Shown: positions 1 through 8,581 of the stretch, piece by piece
How the letters are laid out: each line of letters opens with the position of its first letter
How positions within the stretch are numbered: the first letter of the stretch is position 1
DNA from: Caulochytrium protostelioides
Taxonomy: Eukaryota; Chytridiomycota; Caulochytriomycetes; Caulochytriales; Caulochytriaceae
Direction: 5' to 3'
NCBI GenBank assembly: GCA_003615045.1
Contig: ML014177.1
Span: 1 to 64,000 of the forward strand
Length of the DNA stretch: 64,000 nt
Position numbers and translations under genes: made by a program
The notes under the pieces: generated by a model
Database searches by the model: none
Told to the model about the DNA's origin: nothing
What the model saw: only the letters and a program-made list of their open reading frames with translations

Positions 1-742
1 GGCGCTCGCTATGCGCTGCAAGCGCGACCTTGAGTTTCTCGTAGAGCGAGAACTGCACGGCCACGTGTGAAATGCCCAGCAGGCTCGGCCCCAGATCCTT
101 GTAGAGCGCGCGCCAGCCTTCGTCGGCACGAATCGTCTTGAATGCGTTCCACACCGAGGTATAAAAGTACGGCGCATTCGAGGTCCTTTGGCTGGAGGTC
201 TGGGTCATAATCCGGGTGCGGATCACCCACAGCGGGTTGATCGCGGTCGTGCTCGTCATACTGGCCATGATGGTGGCGGCCACGTGGACGACGGACCGGT
301 CTTCGGAGATGCCCATCCAGGACGCGACGCGGGGCTTGAGGTCGTAGTAGACCATAAACCAGTAGGGACGGTCGCAGAAGTATGCGAGCGTGGTCGCGTT
401 GAGGCCGCGATAGAGGCCGCGAACGCCTTCCTCACGGACGACTGTGCGCAGCGTGCCCATCGTGCCAGTATACTTGGATGGCCCAGGGGTATGCGACTGG
501 TTTTGCAGGCGGACCTTACAAGCATCTAATGGGCACACCAGAACCGAGGAGATGAGGCCCACGCCTGCGCCGGCGATAAACGTCCTCTCGGTCTGGTTGA
601 GTCCAGCAAAAACGTGCGGACCAGGTTCGCGCGCAGTATCCAGGATGAGTTTGCTTGCATGATTCACGTACGCACCACTGTGCGCCGCCAAGTCCTTGCC
701 CGAAGGCTGCGGAGCGCTACGGTCGTAAAACGATTCTGTCAT
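1..742 (-). CDS. Mitochondrial carrier (SLC25 family), NAD+/pyrimidine-nucleotide/folate type, C-terminus beyond the window
   Basis: Membrane transporter of the mitochondrial inner membrane. Translating the minus strand from the ATG at 742 gives 247 codons without a stop before the left edge, so about the last third is missing. Repeat 1 has the carrier signature PLDACKVRLQ near residues 71-80, followed by REEGVRGLYRG. Repeat 2 has NPLWVIRTR near residues 169-177, then DEGWRALYKGLGPSLLG and VQFSLYEKLK. A tryptophan replacing the acidic residue in the second signature (PLW rather than PxD/E) is known from the NAD+, pyrimidine-nucleotide, folate and FAD carriers (YIA6/NDT, RIM2, SLC25A32/33/36), so the substrate is probably one of these. 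The ending resembles YIA6/SLC25A32 most, but the substrate cannot be fixed without repeat 3. No intron is seen. The start is the first ATG of the open frame and is plausible but not proven. Confidence 0.88.
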   Translation of the reverse strand, partial: MTESFYDRSAPQPSGKDLAAHSGAYVNHASKLILDTAREPGPHVFAGLNQTERTFIAGAGVGLISSVLVCPLDACKVRLQNQSHTPGPSKYTGTMGTLRTVVREEGVRGLYRGLNATTLAYFCDRPYWFMVYYDLKPRVASWMGISEDRSVVHVAATIMASMTSTTAINPLWVIRTRIMTQTSSQRTSNAPYFYTSVWNAFKTIRADEGWRALYKDLGPSLLGISHVAVQFSLYEKLKVALAAHSER

Positions 743-1113
743 GGACCAGGCCCCTGGAGCCGCGATCCCGTCTGTGGGCGGGGGAGGACCAGCATGGTGC
801 ATTGCTCGAGCGGGGCTCGAGAGATAGACGTGGACGCGCCGGGAGATCTCAGTAGGATGGCGTCGTAGGGGTGGCCAGTATGCGGTCCACAGAGGAGATT
901 TGCTGGTGGTGTGATTCCACCAATTGCAAGTTTGTCTACCGCGATCTCCATGTCGTGTTGAACATCCGAACATCTGGTGTGCACCAAGGAGGGCATGGTG
1001 TTCGTGTTAGGTCATCTCTAGGGAGAGCCTCTATGTTCTTAAAACATACGTGACACTCGCGAGTCACGTATGTTCTTAAAGAGATATATAAAATATATAA
1101 AAGAGAGTACGGT
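743..1113. other. Intergenic, with AT-rich TATA-like run and palindrome
   Basis: Lies between the start of the carrier gene and the stop of eIF2-beta, both on the minus strand. It holds an AT-rich run at about 1083-1102 made of TATATA steps, which could be an upstream promoter element of the carrier or a 3'-end signal of eIF2-beta, and a strong inverted repeat at 1044-1073. No coding signal is seen. Confidence 0.6.
1033..1080. repeat. Inverted repeat nested in a direct repeat, downstream of eIF2-beta
   Basis: Arms ACATACGTGAC (1044-1054) and GTCACGTATGT (1063-1073) are perfect reverse complements separated by 8 nt. The sequence ATGTTCTTAAA occurs at 1033-1043 and again at 1070-1080. It sits 41-70 nt past the eIF2-beta stop codon, so it would fall in that gene's 3' UTR or just beyond it. 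Confidence 0.85.
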
Positions 1114-2073
1114 TCACACACCCGCGGCTGCACGCGCCACGGAACGCTTGGTCGTTTGGGCCATGAAACCCGTCTTAATCGTCGACACAGTACGCGCACT
1201 CCCGCACGCCTCGCAGTGCATGAAGTACAGTCGGGCCTCCTTGGTGAGAATAGTATCCGGGCTCTTACAGGTCTTGCACGTGACGTACTCGACAATGTAG
1301 CGCTTCAGGACGTTCTCGATCTGTTTCGGCTGGAAACGGCCCTTGATCACCAGACGCTGGGCACCGTCAATGGAGCCGGTCGTGCCCAACTCGGCGAACA
1401 GGAACTGGATCACGTGGTCGGGCTGACGGTGCATGCGTTTACACAGGTCGACCACATTGGCGAAGATCGTGCGCTTCGCGCCTTCGCGGAACACGATCGG
1501 CGGCGTGATGATGTAGCGCTTCTTATCACCCGCGAGCTCGGGGTTGTTCTGGCGCAGGATCTTGAAGACACGGGCCAGCAACTCCGAGTAGTCGTAATCG
1601 CGGTCGGACTTGGTCCATGCGTCGTCGGCGTTCTCGCCGCTGGCTGCGCCGAAAGCGCCCTCGGCAGCGCCCTCAGCGCTTTCGGCACCTTCGGCGCCTT
1701 CGGCCGCGGCATCGCCCGTAGACTCGAGACCGCCCTCGTCCTTCAGCAGCGCTTCGAAGAGCGACACGTCGGCCTTGCCCTTCTTCTTCTTTTTCTTCTT
1801 CTCACCCAAGAGGTTCGGGTCGAAAGCGTCGCTCGCGACCGTCGGAGCCGCCTCATTGGCGGGTGCCGGCTCGGCCTCCATCTCCATCAAGTGCGAGTCA
1901 GGAATGCTCACCGGTACCGAGCCGCCGAGCGCCGAGAGGTCGAGCAGCGGCTTCTTCTTCTTCTTCTTCTTGAGATCCGAGAACATGCGGGCGGGGTCCT
2001 CGGACACCGGTGCCGAAGACTCGCTGGCATCGCCAGCGGGCGTGGCCTTCTTCTTCACGCCATCAAACAGAGC
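1114..2073 (-). CDS. EIF2S2: Translation initiation factor eIF2 subunit beta (first exon not found)
   Basis: Beta subunit of the eIF2 ternary complex that brings initiator Met-tRNA to the 40S subunit; its lysine blocks bind eIF5 and eIF2B-epsilon. The sequence shows two runs of seven lysines (after SDL and after LLGE), an acidic/alanine-rich linker, the eIF2B/eIF5 core ([17 protein letters not shown]) and a C-terminal zinc ribbon CKTC...CEAC, Cys 261/264/282/285 when numbered from the GTG at 2058. No ATG opens this frame upstream. The in-frame codons ALFDG precede the GTG and are themselves preceded by TAG, which reads well as a splice acceptor (TTAG at 2074-2077) followed by a phase-0 exon. 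A short first exon carrying the ATG is therefore inferred further upstream, but I could not identify it. An internal ATG just before the first lysine run is a less likely start. Confidence 0.93.
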   Translation of the reverse strand, partial: ALFDGVKKKATPAGDASESSAPVSEDPARMFSDLKKKKKKKPLLDLSALGGSVPVSIPDSHLMEMEAEPAPANEAAPTVASDAFDPNLLGEKKKKKKKGKADVSLFEALLKDEGGLESTGDAAAEGAEGAESAEGAAEGAFGAASGENADDAWTKSDRDYDYSELLARVFKILRQNNPELAGDKKRYIITPPIVFREGAKRTIFANVVDLCKRMHRQPDHVIQFLFAELGTTGSIDGAQRLVIKGRFQPKQIENVLKRYIVEYVTCKTCKSPDTILTKEARLYFMHCEACGSARTVSTIKTGFMAQTTKRSVARAAAGV

Positions 2074-2076
2074 CTA

Positions 2077-3368
2077 AGATGGCAGGCATACGTCATTCAT
2101 CACGCATAGTTCAAGAAAAACAAAACAAGTTCGTGAGTCGATAGTCGATTGGCTGGCGTCGAGTATGTCAGTAGGGTATCATATAAAACGAATGATGAGT
2201 TGCAGAGCTAGTGAAGGCACGACATCCAGACGACAATACCCGGATGGAGAGCAAGGGTAGGCATCGCGCGATGCTTTCATCACGAGGACAAGTCCTTTTG
2301 AACCCACATGCGCCGAATCGTCGGGCTCCGTCGCGGATAATATTGTGTCGTTCTGCGGCGCCGCATGATCCGACGACGATCCGGAACAACCCCATCGTCG
2401 GGACGACATCAACGGGTACGTGGCCATGTCGCAGCTTCGCAACACCCACGACCATCACCGGGGTGGTATGAGGCCAGTGACGGCGCGGGCCGGCCAGCCA
2501 TCACGATTTCACGAGCGCCAGTCTCGCGAACGGACCTATGGGGAGTATGGCGACCACTGCCACACCGGCTTGGGCACCGGCGGCGGGCGCGTGGCCATGA
2601 CTCCGAACAGGGCAGTATGAGCCGACAGTGAAGGGGAGGATGAGCTCGAAGGACGGATGCTCGACCCACGGGGCTGTGTCGCCCAAGAGAGGGTCCAGCA
2701 GAATCGATGGCGGCTCATGGCTGGCTGAGGCCAGCGAACGGAACAAAAGGGTGAACATACAGCCGGGTTCTGCTCCGTCTGGAGCTTCTGCTCGTCAGAC
2801 ATGGCAGCACAAACAAAAGGTGACGGTTGTGGGAAAAGCGGTGGGATGGGGCAGCTCGTAGTAGGGAAATAGCGTCGATGCAATGCCGGAAATGACAGTC
2901 AAAATGGGTTCAACGGGCAGTCAGGCGGGCTACAAAAGAGTCGATGGGGTGCAATGCACACAACGCGGGGCGTGGCAGCTTCAGAAACGTATCTCATCAC
3001 GTCGGCACGGAGCATCTGAAAATCATATTCTTAAGTATTCTTAAGCCTCCCATCCCTATCTTTCAGCACCCTTAGCTATTCCGTCAAATTCGTTTTGACG
3101 GCCCCATCGCTTCGCGTCGGTCGCTTCAAGGCCCACGGCACGGCATGGCCTTTCGCTAGTCTGGCTCGGGCCCGCCTCGCTTCGCTCCCGCTTCCAACTC
3201 GTCTCAAGCCGACGAGGCCGAACCAGCCACGGCGAGGCCAGCCAGGACGAGGCGGGGCGGACGCACGTCGACCTTGATATTGAGTATGTTGAGTCAAGAC
3301 CCACACCATGCCCACGGTGGGGGACCTCAGGCATCGCCCCTTCCCCCCCACCCCCACCAACCAAGGCA
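2077..3368. other. Intergenic, no firmly supported gene
   Basis: About 1.3 kb between eIF2-beta and Fanzor copy A. The first exon of eIF2-beta should lie at its left end. A weak spliced candidate on the minus strand (2501-2802) is listed separately. The stretch 3100-3290 is GC-rich with many short open frames on both strands, none of which resembles a protein I know. Confidence 0.5.
2501..2802 (-). CDS. Possible small two-exon gene, unrecognised
   Basis: Low-confidence candidate. The ATG at 2802 opens 14 codons (MSDEQKLQTEQNPA) ending at 2761 and followed directly by a good donor, GTATGT. If the intron ends at ATGAG (2714-2718), a 47-nt intron joins in phase 0 to an open frame starting PPSILLDPLLGDTAPW and ending at 2501, giving about 84 residues. 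The second exon contains a hydrophobic stretch (VAVVAILPIG). I do not recognise a family, the intron is short and the acceptor is poor, so this could be chance. Confidence 0.2.
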
Positions 3369-4035
3369 GCATTCGGTTCAGTGTCGAATGACTTTGCCGA
3401 CCTTGGACTGCAGTGGAGCTTGCCCGGGAATGCGGTACAGCGCTATCGGTCTGTCCGGTAAGGCCAGGCAGCGTCGGATGTTCAACGCGGCATTGAGATC
3501 GCGGTTCACCAACTTGCTCTTGGTAGACCCATGGCAAACCTCGAACCACGAGCCTCTGGCGCCGACGATGCCCTTTGTTTAGGACCACACTCGTCGGGGC
3601 ATACACCCGGATCGTGTGGACCGGGTCCACGGCCGTCGGCGCGGTCGGGTGGGCGCCCGCCCAGGATGCGAGAGAGATCGACACGACCGTCGTGTCCCGG
3701 ATTGTTGTCTGTCAGGATCCGATGACTCTCCGCATGCATCTGGGTCGTCCGGAACTCGTCGACCAGGGCGATATGGGAAGTGCTGGGCGCACGCTGGGTA
3801 CGCTGGAGCTGTTGGGCGGCGATCTCGCTCTGACCTCCCGGAGCAGACTTAGATGCGCCATAAGCGATCACCACTTCAGCGACCATGGGCTTCATCTCCA
3901 TGGCCGCCCCCTCGGCAACGCGGTTCAAGAACGGGGCAAACACGCGCTGCTTGCTACTGTACAGCCACAGGCGCTGGCGTGCCCCGCCAGGCTTCAGGGA
4001 CTCGGTCCACAGCGATTCGTATACCTGATAACAAC
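3369..4035 (-). pseudogene. Fanzor copy A (TnpB-like RNA-guided nuclease), decayed, C-terminal half only
   Basis: Relic of a Fanzor, the eukaryotic relative of the IS605 TnpB nuclease. On the minus strand, in different frames, one reads YESLWTESLKPGGARQRLWL, YSSKQRVFAPFLNRVAEGA, KPMVAEVVIAYGASKSAPGG, ALVDEFRTTQMHAE and, near 3475-3509, LVNRDLNAALNIRRC. These match in order the pre-RuvC-II helix region, the YGAS block, the V-DE-F/Y-R-T block before the zinc ribbon, and the RuvC-III motif with its catalytic Asp (RDLNAA). The frame ends in VIRH and TGA at 3378-3380, the same stop position as in copies B and C. The RuvC-I (DPG) half is missing beyond about 4035. At least two frameshifts separate the blocks, so the copy cannot encode a working nuclease as it stands. 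Close similarity to copy C at 3840-4010 versus 22620-22790 implies common descent. Confidence 0.85.
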
Positions 4036-4991
4036 GGCTGCATCGCATCAGGATAGCTAGCAAACAAGTCACTTGGATGGCTCTCGTCATAGCATTGGAT
4101 CACGACCTGGCGTGAGCAGCCACCGCTCTTCATGCAACACACATCTCGATCGCACGGCTTTATCAACTGCTGTCGTGTATCGTTCCCATCGCGGGAAGCA
4201 GATGATGCCTTGCCTAAGTACACGTTTGATCTTGTGTTTGGCCGCCGTATCCAGTCAATGGATATCACGTATCAATGCACTGTGTGGACGTTCTGCATGG
4301 TCGGCATATATTGGCAATTCCATGATATCAGGGTCGGTGTGATGTAGCGCCAACGCAAGGAGGCACGACTACTTGTCTCCCAAACAAAATTCCCTTCCTC
4401 GTCGCCTGGCACCGCCACCTGCAGAAATCTTAATAAACCCGGCTTCAGTCGGAGCGTAGCGGGAGTTGGCGCAGACCGACAATCGCCTTGATCGCCATCG
4501 CGTAACGTCTCCGGTGAAGTCGATCTCGACGAATATCGAGCACAAAGGCGATTGGCGGCGGTTGAATGGGAAAGAACGCCGATGCTCATTTTCAGGTGTC
4601 AGCGCTTCATGGAACGATGGGGCTTGCTCGATACATCCCCCTAGTCATACAGAGGAGGTGGTCGATTCAGTCGGTCCCGTCGCCGACTGAAATCCGGGGC
4701 CGCCCGATTTTATCGGAGTCGGTTTGTCGGAGATTCCCGATCATGCGCCACATGCCTTCCACAGCCCCGCTTGCTTGCGGCGTTCTGCCCCGGGGGATGG
4801 GGAAGCAGTTCCTTCAAGAGAGCACAGTGCATTATGCATGAACTCGGCCGCTGGGAGTTGCCCCGTACACACTTCTAGCAGATCGCTTTTCTTCATACTA
4901 CGAAAGATGAAAGAAACTTTCCACCTCTCATTATTCGTCCATCGACTTTCTGCTACCGGCCTCGATTGCCCGATCCATCTCCGCCATCGCT
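4036..4991. other. Intergenic / AlkB upstream region
   Basis: No coding signal is seen and no further Fanzor-like block was recognised, so the N-terminal half of copy A appears lost. The 100 nt before the AlkB ATG at 4992 are T/C-rich, as expected for a promoter or leader. Confidence 0.5.
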
Positions 4992-5924
4992 ATGGTCACC
5001 GCCCAAGCCACAGCGGCATCGCCGCAGCCGCTGGCGATTCCCGGACTCGTGCTGTACCCGGACTTTGTCACGCCCGTGGAGCAGGCTGATATCATTGAGC
5101 AGGCCGACCGCGCTCCATGGTGTGGGCGCGGCATCGCGCCGAACCCCGAAATGCATCGCCGCACGCAGCACTATGGCTTTGTCTTTAGCTACCGTCACCG
5201 TAAGATCTTGTCCGAGTGCCACGAGCCGCTGCCGGAGTTCCTCGCTGGCGTGACCGAACGCGTGACCCAATTACCCGACTGGACGCCCCGAACAGGCCCG
5301 GATGCGAACCTAATGGTCCTTGTGAACGAGTATAACCCGGGGCAGGGGATCATGCCCCACAAAGACAGCTCGGCAATTTTCGGACCGGCTATCGGGTCGC
5401 TCTCCTTGCTCTCGCCGTGCCTCATGACGTTCACCAAGATCAAGCCCAAGCCGATGAAATCGAAGCCCGAGGCGGACGCACAGGCTGGTGCTGATATGGC
5501 GAGACTGTCCACGGATTCAAATCCCACGGGCCCGCTGGTCGCGTGTGGCGAAGAAGTCATCGTGGACCCTGAAGTCATGGCCAAGCTTCCAGACTCCATC
5601 TCGGTCTACCTGCCGCCGCGGTCGCTACTGCTGATGACGGGTATTGGCCGCGATGCGTATACCCACACCATCAGCAAAGACATGACGGAGCGGCTTCCCC
5701 CGCCGGATTCGCTCGAGATCGCCGATGTCGCTGCCTCGTCGTTAGACAAGCCATCGCCACCGGAGCATCCGAGCGTGAATGCACTCACGCTGCAGAAAGC
5801 GCAGTTCGAGCGCGAGCGTCGTATTTCGCTGACCTTCCGCACGGTTCGCGCCGTCGCGGTGGACGACAAAATGGAGGCGCTGCCATCGCATCGCGACGCC
5901 ACGACGATGGCATACACCAAATAG
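4992..5924 (+). CDS. AlkB-family 2-oxoglutarate/Fe(II) dioxygenase (ALKBH6/ALKBH8-like)
   Basis: Predicted oxidative demethylase of nucleic acids (310 aa). The double-stranded beta-helix core is clear: VLVNEYNPGQGIMPHKDS carries the iron ligands His123 and Asp125, YTHTI carries the distal His225, and RISLTFR supplies the RxxxxxR 2-oxoglutarate signature (Arg277, Arg283). The block GIMPHxD is typical of ALKBH6, while NEYxPGQGI...RSLLxMTG also fits the AlkB domain of ALKBH8. There is no methyltransferase or RRM domain as in animal ALKBH8, so it is an AlkB-only protein. About 55 residues rich in Lys, Ala and Ser (150-205) are inserted between core strands, longer than usual. The substrate (tRNA wobble uridine, other RNA, or DNA) cannot be decided from the sequence. 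Convergent with the mitochondrial EF-G gene. Confidence 0.88.
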   Translation: MVTAQATAASPQPLAIPGLVLYPDFVTPVEQADIIEQADRAPWCGRGIAPNPEMHRRTQHYGFVFSYRHRKILSECHEPLPEFLAGVTERVTQLPDWTPRTGPDANLMVLVNEYNPGQGIMPHKDSSAIFGPAIGSLSLLSPCLMTFTKIKPKPMKSKPEADAQAGADMARLSTDSNPTGPLVACGEEVIVDPEVMAKLPDSISVYLPPRSLLLMTGIGRDAYTHTISKDMTERLPPPDSLEIADVAASSLDKPSPPEHPSVNALTLQKAQFERERRISLTFRTVRAVAVDDKMEALPSHRDATTMAYTK

Positions 5925-6039
5925 CGCACCTTGTTTCTTGACTCCGTGAGAAATGGAATATTGGATGGAATCTAAGTTCTCAAAATTACTTTAGTAGATT
6001 CTACTTCAGTGGAATTAGTAGATATTATTTATTATCTAG

Positions 6040-6098
6040 TTTTTTTTTTCTTGGGGGGGGGGGGAGGGGGAGGGGGAGGGATGCCATATATGTATGGC
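6040..6098. repeat. T10 / G12-A-G5-A-G5-A-G3 tract plus small palindrome between convergent genes
   Basis: T run at 6040-6049, then an almost pure G tract at 6053-6080 interrupted by single A residues, a textbook G-quadruplex-forming pattern on the plus strand. It is followed at 6083-6098 by a palindrome with arms GCCATA/TATGGC. The whole block lies between the stop codons of AlkB (5924) and EF-G (6158). Confidence 0.9.
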
Positions 6099-6157
6099 AC
6101 CTTATAGTCAGTCATGACAGTCAATAGGGAGAATGACAGGCATGTCAGGGCGGTGGT

Positions 6158-8581
6158 TTACTTCTTTTGGCCGGCCTTGCGATGCTCGTCCATCAGCTGC
6201 ATCTGCACCTGGGGTTGGACCGGCTCGTGCTTCAGGTACTCCATGGCGAACTCGCCCTTGCCCTGCGTGATCGAGCGCAGCGCTGTGGAAAAGCCGAACA
6301 TGTCGTTCAGCGGCACCTCCGCCGCGATTTGCACGTAATCGTCCACAACCTCCGTGTCGCCGATGGTGCCCTTGCGCTTGTTCAGCAGGGATATGCCGTT
6401 ACCCTGCGCCTCGGCAGGCAGCGTCAGATCGACGGCCATGATGGGTTCCAGGATCTGTGGCTGGGCTTGCATGAAAGCTTCGCGGAACGCGTACGCCGCA
6501 GCGGTCTTGAAAGCCAGCTCGCTGGAGTCCACCGCGTGAGCCAGACCGTCCTCTAAGACGAAGCGGACGTTGGTGATCGGATGACCCGTGAGGAAGCCCT
6601 TTTGGCAGGCCTCCAGAAACCCCTTCTCGATCGAGGGGATGTAGCCCTTGGGAATGTTCATGCCGACAACGGCATTGACAAACTCGAGCGTTTCGCCTTT
6701 CTCATTGGGCTTCTCCATTGGCTCAATGTAGCCGATGACTCGACCGAACTGACCCGAGCCGCCACTCTGCTTCTTGTGGGTGTAGTTGAATTCCACCTTC
6801 TGCTGGATGGTTTCGCGGAACGCAACGCGCGGCTTGCCCGTCGTGCACTCCGTCTTGTACTCACGCTTCATGCGTTCGATATAGATCTCAAGGTGCAGCT
6901 CGCCCATCCCGCTGATGATGGTCTCCTTGCTCTCGGGATCTACGGTAACGCGGAACGTCGGGTCTTCCTTCTGGAATCGGTTGAGCGCCTTGGAAAAGTT
7001 GGGCGTCTCACGGCCCTTGACGGACACGCTCAGCGAAATAACCGGCTCGGGGACAAATATCGACGACATCGTCAGCGCCGACTTGCCGTCGCCGAAACTG
7101 TCGCCGGAGGCACAGTCCACGCCAAACAGCGCGCAAATCTCGCCCGAGGGAACGATTTCGACGTCCTCCATCTCGTTGGAGTGCATGCGCACCACGCGCG
7201 GAATCTTGATACGCTTGCCGGTGCGCACGTTCACGAGCCAGTCGCCGCGGCGCAGCGAGCCCTGATAGACGCGCAGGTAGGTGAGCTGGCCGAAACGGCC
7301 TTCTTCCAGCTTGAACGCCAGCGCGACCAGCGGCTCGTCCGACGCCGAGGGAATTACGACCTGGCTGGACTTATCGGAGGTCGGATTCCTTTCGTCGGCC
7401 GCCTCTTCCTCCGAAGCGGTTTCGTCGGCCTCCTTGGCAGCATGCTTGTTGAAACCATAGTTGGTGACCTCGTGCGGCGCGGGAAGATAGTGGCCCACGC
7501 CGTCTAGCAAGGGCTGGACACCCGTGTTGTGATATGCCGAGCCGACAAAGACGGCACAGAACGCATTCTTGAGTGTTGCGCGGCGGATGGCATCTTCCAG
7601 CTGCTGAGGTGTCGGGTCCTGCTCCGCCAAGAACATCTCGGCAATTGTGTCATCCGCATCCGCCAAGTTTTCGATCAGCTCAGCCCGCTTCGTCGTGTAT
7701 TGCTCCATGAGATCCTCAGGGATCGGACCTTCGCGCACGATCGTGCCCTTGATCCCCTCGTTGTAGTAGGCCTTGCCACGGACAAGGTCTACGACACCGG
7801 CGAGATCATTTTCGGATCCAATCGGGATCTGAACGGCGGCGGCGTTGAGGCGCAGTTTGGTGCGCAGCTGCTCGATCACACGCCACGGGTTGGCTCCCGC
7901 TCGGTCCATCTTGTTGATGAAAGCGACACGAGGCACGTTGTAACGGCGCATCTGACGATCGACAGTGATACTTTGACTTTGGACACCCGCAACAGCGCAC
8001 AGCACGAGAATGGCACCATCCAAAACACGGAGGGCGCGCTCGACTTCGATCGTAAAGTCCACGTGGCCAGGCGTATCAATAATGTTGATGCTGTAATCCT
8101 TCCAGGACGTGTACGTGGCAGCACTCTGAATGGTAATACCCTTCTCGCGCTCGAGATCCATCGAATCCATCGTGGCGCCGACATTGTCCTTACCACGGAC
8201 TTCGTGGATATCATCGATACGGCCTGTATAGTAGAGAATGCGCTCAGTCAAGGTCGTCTTGCCCGAGTCGATGTGGGCCGAGATACCGATGTTGCGGAGG
8301 CTCCGCAAGCGCGTCAACTCTTCGGGACTATAGTTGTAGCCATCCGTCGAGAGGTTTTGCGTCGGCGTAGCGTAGCTACGCACCCCTTGGAACGTGGGCA
8401 GCAGGGTCGATGTCGTGGGCTTACGAGCCGTGATCGAGGCGAAGGCACGGAGGATCGGCTGGGCAGCGGGTTCGGTGACGGAACGACCATGCATCAGCGT
8501 GAGCGCGGAGGCCTGACGTAGCAGGGGTGTCGCGCCGAGGCGACGTCCTACCTGGCGTCTCAACAAGCTCAAGCGGGTCAT
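6158..8581 (-). CDS. GFM1: Mitochondrial elongation factor G (mtEF-G1)
   Basis: GTPase that drives ribosome translocation in mitochondria. From the ATG at 8581 the protein is 807 residues, in the usual range for MEF1/GFM1 with presequence. The N-terminus ([16 protein letters not shown]) is basic and lacks acidic residues, like a mitochondrial targeting peptide; mature EF-G starts near [10 protein letters not shown]. GTPase motifs are complete: AHIDSGKT (102-109), [14 protein letters not shown] (169-173) and NKMD (223-226). Domains II-V follow to the C-terminal [15 protein letters not shown]. Residues 395-425 hold an acidic, Glu/Ala-rich insertion before domain II. The frame stays open 19 codons further upstream but only to a TTG, so the ATG at 8581 is preferred. 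No intron is seen. It pairs functionally with mitochondrial EF-Tu at 43.5-45 kb. Confidence 0.96.
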   Translation of the reverse strand: MTRLSLLRRQVGRRLGATPLLRQASALTLMHGRSVTEPAAQPILRAFASITARKPTTSTLLPTFQGVRSYATPTQNLSTDGYNYSPEELTRLRSLRNIGISAHIDSGKTTLTERILYYTGRIDDIHEVRGKDNVGATMDSMDLEREKGITIQSAATYTSWKDYSINIIDTPGHVDFTIEVERALRVLDGAILVLCAVAGVQSQSITVDRQMRRYNVPRVAFINKMDRAGANPWRVIEQLRTKLRLNAAAVQIPIGSENDLAGVVDLVRGKAYYNEGIKGTIVREGPIPEDLMEQYTTKRAELIENLADADDTIAEMFLAEQDPTPQQLEDAIRRATLKNAFCAVFVGSAYHNTGVQPLLDGVGHYLPAPHEVTNYGFNKHAAKEADETASEEEAADERNPTSDKSSQVVIPSASDEPLVALAFKLEEGRFGQLTYLRVYQGSLRRGDWLVNVRTGKRIKIPRVVRMHSNEMEDVEIVPSGEICALFGVDCASGDSFGDGKSALTMSSIFVPEPVISLSVSVKGRETPNFSKALNRFQKEDPTFRVTVDPESKETIISGMGELHLEIYIERMKREYKTECTTGKPRVAFRETIQQKVEFNYTHKKQSGGSGQFGRVIGYIEPMEKPNEKGETLEFVNAVVGMNIPKGYIPSIEKGFLEACQKGFLTGHPITNVRFVLEDGLAHAVDSSELAFKTAAAYAFREAFMQAQPQILEPIMAVDLTLPAEAQGNGISLLNKRKGTIGDTEVVDDYVQIAAEVPLNDMFGFSTALRSITQGKGEFAMEYLKHEPVQPQVQMQLMDEHRKAGQKK

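Noticed and set aside
3369-4090. Copy A as an intact protein of 194 residues starting at 4090
   Set aside because: The open frame only covers part of the Fanzor blocks; RDLNAALN lies in another frame, so this is a pseudogene fragment rather than a short functional gene.
6581-8521. Two long plus-strand open frames (6581-7507 and 7529-8521) opposite mitochondrial EF-G
   Set aside because: They are antisense shadows of a strongly conserved EF-G frame, caused by GC-rich third positions; no domain is seen.
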